From an uncultured Planctomycetota bacterium (lineage in GTDB: Bacteria; Planctomycetota; UBA1135; GCA-002686595): a DNA stretch of 9,949 nucleotides. The position numbers were made by a program, and so were the translations under genes. Numbering within the stretch: position 1 is the stretch's first letter; each line of letters opens with the position of its first letter. The notes beneath the pieces are model-generated. The model was not told the DNA's origin. It saw nothing but the letters and a program-made list of their open reading frames with translations, and made no database searches. The stretch spans positions 1 through 9,949 of the forward strand of contig CAIKQM010000241.1 in assembly GCA_903829565.1 (NCBI GenBank), written 5' to 3'. This document shows, one piece after another, positions 6,838 to 9,949 of the stretch.

Positions 6838-8031
6838 GTGACCTACGCTTTGCAAGCCGATGCGCTCGGGAAGACCTACCAGCGCCGTGATGGAGCGCTG
6901 TTGCGTGCCTTGCATGCGGTGTCCTTTGAACTGCCGCAGGGCGAGTCGTTGGGCCTGTGCGGCAGCAATGGTGCAGGCAAGTCCACCCTCTTGAAGATCT
7001 TGGCCGGCGCCGTGCGCCAAAGTACCGGGCGGTGGCGCAGCGCAGCACCGTTGCGCGCGGTGGTCGAGTTGGGTGTGGGCTTTCACCCGGATCTGTCGGG
7101 GCGCGAGAATGCGTTGCAACTCGCTGCGCTTGACGGCCTCAGCGGTCGTGCGGCGCGCGTGCATGCCGCTGCAGCGCTGGAATTCGCCGGGGTCGAGCAT
7201 GCAGCCGATGAGCCGCTGCGTGCATGGTCCAGCGGCATGCAAGTGCGCCTCGCCTTTGCTTCAGCCATTGCTCATCCCTGTCGTGTGCTCTTGCTAGATG
7301 AGGTCTTTGCTGTAGGCGACCAGCAGTTCCAAACGCGCTGTGTCGAGCGCGTGCGCGCACTGCAGCACCAAGGCACCTCCATCATCCTGTGCAGCCACAG
7401 TCTGTACGACCTGCGCCAGTTGTGCAGCCAAGCTCTGTGGTTGGAGAACGGCAGCGTCCAAGCGCAAGGGGACTGTGCCGTGACCACCGCTCGGTACGCA
7501 GCGTCTTTGCGCGCACCGTTGCCTGTGCGTGCCGATCGTTCCGCCGCCCACGGGCCACACACAGCAGCACCGCGCATCGATGCCGTCGAAGTGGTCGGCA
7601 GCGACAGTGCCACAGAAACACGCAGCGGGGATGACCTGCTTGTGCGCGTGCGTTGGAGTTCACCCAACACCGAAGCCGTGCATTGCGGTGTCGCGTTGTT
7701 GGACCATGCTTGCGATATCGTGGCGGCCTGTGGCACGCACTTGAGCGGCCTTGCCCCTGTGACAGGCACCGCTGGTTGTTTCGAAGTGCGCTTGCCGCGT
7801 CTAGCGCTCTTGTCAGGCTCCTTCCGCGTGGCCGCATGGCTCTTTGACCGCCATGGCTTGCAGCGCCACGACGAACTCGTAGCCGAGCAACCCTTGACTG
7901 TGCTCGCGACACGCGGTCAGGTGGGGCGCGTGACCCTGGAGCACCACTGGACCCACGCCGAGCCGCCGCGCTTCACGCTGCTCTCGAATCCTGCGTTGGA
8001 GCTGGCACCGCGCTCGGTCGCGGGTGCGTGA
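6838..8031 (+). CDS. ABC polysaccharide export ATPase with C-terminal glycan-binding domain (Wzt-like)
   Basis: The GTG start at 6838 lies two bases after the permease stop, with GAGG just upstream in TGAGGTGTAG. The product is 397 residues. The ATPase domain (about 1-225) has Walker A GSNGAGKST at 42-50, ELGVGFHPDLSGREN at 77-91 with Glu in the Q-loop place as is usual in this subfamily, a signature WSSGMQVRLAFA at 130-141, Walker B VLLLDE at 150-155 and the H-loop histidine H187 in LCSHS. WSSGM in place of LSGGQ marks the O-antigen and teichoic acid export branch. Residues about 240-397 are strand-rich and match the Wzt C-terminal domain, which in known cases binds the end of the finished glycan chain and sets export specificity. 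That part suggests export of a capped or modified chain. The stop overlaps the next start as GTGA. Confidence 0.93.
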   Translation: MTYALQADALGKTYQRRDGALLRALHAVSFELPQGESLGLCGSNGAGKSTLLKILAGAVRQSTGRWRSAAPLRAVVELGVGFHPDLSGRENALQLAALDGLSGRAARVHAAAALEFAGVEHAADEPLRAWSSGMQVRLAFASAIAHPCRVLLLDEVFAVGDQQFQTRCVERVRALQHQGTSIILCSHSLYDLRQLCSQALWLENGSVQAQGDCAVTTARYAASLRAPLPVRADRSAAHGPHTAAPRIDAVEVVGSDSATETRSGDDLLVRVRWSSPNTEAVHCGVALLDHACDIVAACGTHLSGLAPVTGTAGCFEVRLPRLALLSGSFRVAAWLFDRHGLQRHDELVAEQPLTVLATRGQVGRVTLEHHWTHAEPPRFTLLSNPALELAPRSVAGA

Positions 8032-9182
8032 AGCTCGCCGTTCTGGTCGTGAACTATGACTCGGGCGCGCATGCGGTTGCATGCGTGCGCTCCGTGCTGC
8101 GCGAGGCACAGACCTTGGGACTTGCTGCGCCACAGGTGGTGGTGGTCGACTGTGCTTCACCTAGCGATCAAACGCTGGCGTGGCAGCACTTGCGCTCCTT
8201 GGGCGCAGAGGTTGTGTGCTCGCCACAGAACTTGGGCTATGCAGGTGGGATGCAGCTTGCGGCCACACGGGCTGCGCAGGCGGACACCTACCTCATCCTC
8301 AACCCGGATCTGGTCTTTGCACCCGGTTCACTCCAGCAACTGCTCGACACGCTGGCTGTGCACCCCACGGCCGTCATCGCGCCGCGCTGCAGCCTTGATG
8401 AAGAGGGCCGTCTGTACTTGCCGCCTGTGGACCTGCCGACGCCTAGCAGCGTGGTGTGGGACGCCTATGCGGCAGTGGATGTAGTCACCGCACGCCAGCG
8501 TTCGCTGGCCCAGCGTCCGGCACGAGCAGCTGCATGGAGTGCGAGCCACACGTACCGAGCGGAGATGCTCTCCGGTGCTTGTTTGTTGGTGCGTCAGGAA
8601 ACGATGACGCGCCTCGGCGTGTTCCTCGATGCTTCTTTTCCGCTGTACTACGAGGACGCGGATCTATGCAAACGTGCGGCAGGCAAGGGCGTGCCGTTGT
8701 ACATGGAGCCGCGCGCGCGCGTAGCGCATCGTTGGTCGCGTTCGGCTGGGCACGGCGAGCGCTTCGCGGGCGAGCCGTTACGTCGCTTGCGTGTGTCCAG
8801 ACGCCTGTACTTGCAGCGGCACCATGGTTGGATCGGCGCTTGCGCGGACGGACTCGCCGCAGCGCTTGAGTCGCATGCGATCGACATCGCGATTCACGCG
8901 TGCCATGACCTAGGTGTCTGGCATGAGCCACCGGACCTGTCGCATACACTTGACACGCCGGTGTTGTGGGAACTATCCGTGACGGGCGGTTTCGGGCTGT
9001 GTGGTGGGCGTGTGCTTGGACCGCAAGAGCCTGCGTTTAGCCGCGAAGCCTGGTCATGGTTGCCGCAAGGCCGCTACTGGTCGCGCTTCAGCACACTCGC
9101 GGATGGCCGTGTGTTCCAAGCCTGCACTTGGCACAAAGCGGACCATTCCGTAGAACCCCTGTTGCCAACCTCCGCTACATGA
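8028..9182 (+). CDS. Family 2 glycosyltransferase, rhamnosyltransferase-like, with C-terminal extension
   Basis: The start is GTG at 8028, inside the overlap GTGA with the preceding ATPase gene, and the product has 384 residues. The catalytic GT-A domain covers about 1-265: VLVVNYDSG at 5-13, VVVDCAS at 38-44, NLGYAGGMQLA at 68-78, ILNPDLVF at 90-97 (the sugar-nucleotide metal motif), SGACLLVR at 182-189 and YYEDADLCKRA at 207-217, the last holding the probable catalytic acidic residue. This set is typical of WbbL-type rhamnosyl and related transferases that extend cell-surface glycans in the cytoplasm. Residues about 275-384 form an extra region rich in Trp and Gly (LWELSVTGGFGLCGG, WLPQGRYWSRF) that I cannot assign. 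The donor and acceptor sugars are unknown. The last codons overlap the PIG-L gene start. Confidence 0.88.
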   Translation: MKLAVLVVNYDSGAHAVACVRSVLREAQTLGLAAPQVVVVDCASPSDQTLAWQHLRSLGAEVVCSPQNLGYAGGMQLAATRAAQADTYLILNPDLVFAPGSLQQLLDTLAVHPTAVIAPRCSLDEEGRLYLPPVDLPTPSSVVWDAYAAVDVVTARQRSLAQRPARAAAWSASHTYRAEMLSGACLLVRQETMTRLGVFLDASFPLYYEDADLCKRAAGKGVPLYMEPRARVAHRWSRSAGHGERFAGEPLRRLRVSRRLYLQRHHGWIGACADGLAAALESHAIDIAIHACHDLGVWHEPPDLSHTLDTPVLWELSVTGGFGLCGGRVLGPQEPAFSREAWSWLPQGRYWSRFSTLADGRVFQACTWHKADHSVEPLLPTSAT

Positions 9183-9859
9183 GCACGCAACGCCTACGCT
9201 TGGATTTCCCGCCGCCTGCGCGCGTGCTGGTAGTGGCCCCGCATCCTGACGATGAAGTCTTGGGGTGTGGTGGTTGCATCGCCTTGCACCGCATGCAGGG
9301 CGATCCCGTGCATGTGCTTGTGGTGTTTGACGGTGCCTTAGGTGCAGGCACAGCCTCACAGCGAGAAGCGGAGTGTCGTGCGGCGGGGGCGTGGTTGCTC
9401 GAGCCGGACTATGAGTTCTGGCGCTTGCCTGAGGGCCATGTGCCGTCGGCGCACGATCAACAGGCTGCTGTGACGCGCCTCGTCGAGCGGTTGCAAGCCC
9501 TGCAGCCGGAACTGATCTACCTGCCATGGCCTGAGGATGCGCACCCCGATCATCTTGTCGTGGCTGCTTGCGTGCGCGCTGCGGTGCTGCGTTGGATCGA
9601 GCTGGAGCCGAATGTGGCCTGCACCATGTGGGGCTACGAGGTGTGGAGTGACCACGCCGGAGCCATCTGTGTTGACACCAGTGCAGCCCACGAGCGCAAG
9701 CTGCGCGCCTTGGCCTGCCATGCCAGTCAACTGCAGGAAGGAACGCTGGAAGCCGCCTGCCGTTCGCGCATGGAGCGTCGGGCCCGTGTGTTTGACGGTC
9801 GCGCTGCGAGTGCTGAGGCCTTCCTCCGCGTAGAGCCTAGAGCGTGGCAAGCCGGGTGA
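9179..9859 (+). CDS. PIG-L/LmbE family zinc-dependent deacetylase
   Basis: The ATG at 9179 overlaps the preceding stop as ATGA, which favours it over a longer frame that would begin inside the glycosyltransferase gene. The product is 226 residues, the usual length. The hallmark APHPDDEVLGCGG lies at 20-32, with H22 and D25 as zinc ligands and D24 as the likely catalytic base; HPDH at 122-125 supplies the third ligand H125. The central strand LIYLPWPEDAHPDH is typical. Members remove acetyl groups from N-acetylglucosamine-type sugars in glycolipids, mycothiol, bacillithiol or antibiotics. No signal peptide is present, so it acts in the cytoplasm. Between two glycosyltransferase genes and next to an exporter, it most likely trims an N-acetyl group from a lipid-linked or nucleotide sugar intermediate of the surface glycan; this is inferred from context. 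Confidence 0.92.
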   Translation: MSTQRLRLDFPPPARVLVVAPHPDDEVLGCGGCIALHRMQGDPVHVLVVFDGALGAGTASQREAECRAAGAWLLEPDYEFWRLPEGHVPSAHDQQAAVTRLVERLQALQPELIYLPWPEDAHPDHLVVAACVRAAVLRWIELEPNVACTMWGYEVWSDHAGAICVDTSAAHERKLRALACHASQLQEGTLEAACRSRMERRARVFDGRAASAEAFLRVEPRAWQAG

Positions 9860-9949
9860 TGTCACCGCGTCGCATTGCCTTGGTTTTGCGCGAGGCACCG
9901 GTAGGTTTGATTGGTGGTGTGGAGCGATTCACGCTGTCGTTAGCCGGAG
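9859..9949 (+). CDS. Family 4 glycosyltransferase, N-terminal fragment (cut by window end)
   Basis: An ATG at 9859 overlaps the PIG-L stop as TGATG and opens a frame that runs to the window edge, giving 30 full codons. The translation begins MSPRRIALVLREAPVG and continues LIGGVERFTLSLAG. A first strand of hydrophobic residues followed by GGVER is the standard start of GT-B fold family 4 glycosyltransferases, where the glycine-rich turn lies in the acceptor-binding domain. The overlap with the preceding gene and the same strand make it part of the same glycan operon. Only the first 8% or so of a normal protein is visible, so its sugar and its integrity cannot be judged. Confidence 0.7.
   Translation, partial: MSPRRIALVLREAPVGLIGGVERFTLSLAG

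Noticed and set aside
8708..8721. GC alternating run near 8708-8721
   Set aside because: It is a short chance run inside codons for Pro-Arg-Ala-Arg in the glycosyltransferase and has no repeat structure around it.
9056..9178. Upstream extension of the PIG-L gene into the glycosyltransferase gene
   Set aside because: It would overlap the glycosyltransferase by over 120 bases; the ATG at 9179 forms a tidy ATGA overlap and puts HPDDE at the usual distance from the N-terminus.

Overview
The window is about 62% G+C by eye and almost fully coding. It holds ten genes in two divergent transcription units that part in a 64-base gap at 3904-3967. No rRNA, tRNA, CRISPR array, insertion sequence or phage gene is visible. 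The organism cannot be named with certainty. The Der GTPase, with its second P-loop reading GQRNAGKS and the stretch IRRADVV after switch II, resembles Planctomycetota Der proteins as I remember them, so a planctomycete or related environmental Gram-negative bacterium is my best guess.

Leftward unit (minus strand, read from 3903 down to 1): a PAT/AmpG-like major facilitator permease, an AlgI-like MBOAT O-acyltransferase, and an AlgX/AlgJ-like SGNH-fold protein cut by the window edge. Only 9 bases separate each pair, so they are probably one operon. The last two form the usual two-part machine that adds acetyl groups to exported polysaccharides or other envelope glycans. The permease is the unusual partner.

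Rightward unit (plus strand, 3968 to the end): the essential ribosome-assembly GTPase Der, then a small lipoprotein whose start codon overlaps the der stop. A GC-rich hairpin sits at the lipoprotein stop codon. After a 73-base gap comes a tightly packed surface-glycan set: an ABC-2 export permease (Wzm type), an ABC ATPase with a C-terminal Wzt-type glycan-binding domain, a family 2 glycosyltransferase, a PIG-L family deacetylase, and the first 30 codons of a family 4 glycosyltransferase. From the ATPase to the last gene every junction is a stop/start overlap (GTGA, ATGA, TGATG), which suggests translational coupling.

Taken together, I infer a cell-surface polysaccharide locus. Sugars are polymerised in the cytoplasm by the glycosyltransferases, probably deacetylated by the PIG-L enzyme, and exported by the Wzm/Wzt-type transporter. 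They, or another envelope glycan, may be O-acetylated outside the membrane by the AlgI/AlgX-like pair. I see no clear new class of system. The points most worth a second look are the PAT-family permease fused by operon to an O-acetylation module, the missing aspartate of the expected D-x-H triad motif in the AlgX-like protein, and the uncharacterised C-terminal domain of the family 2 glycosyltransferase.
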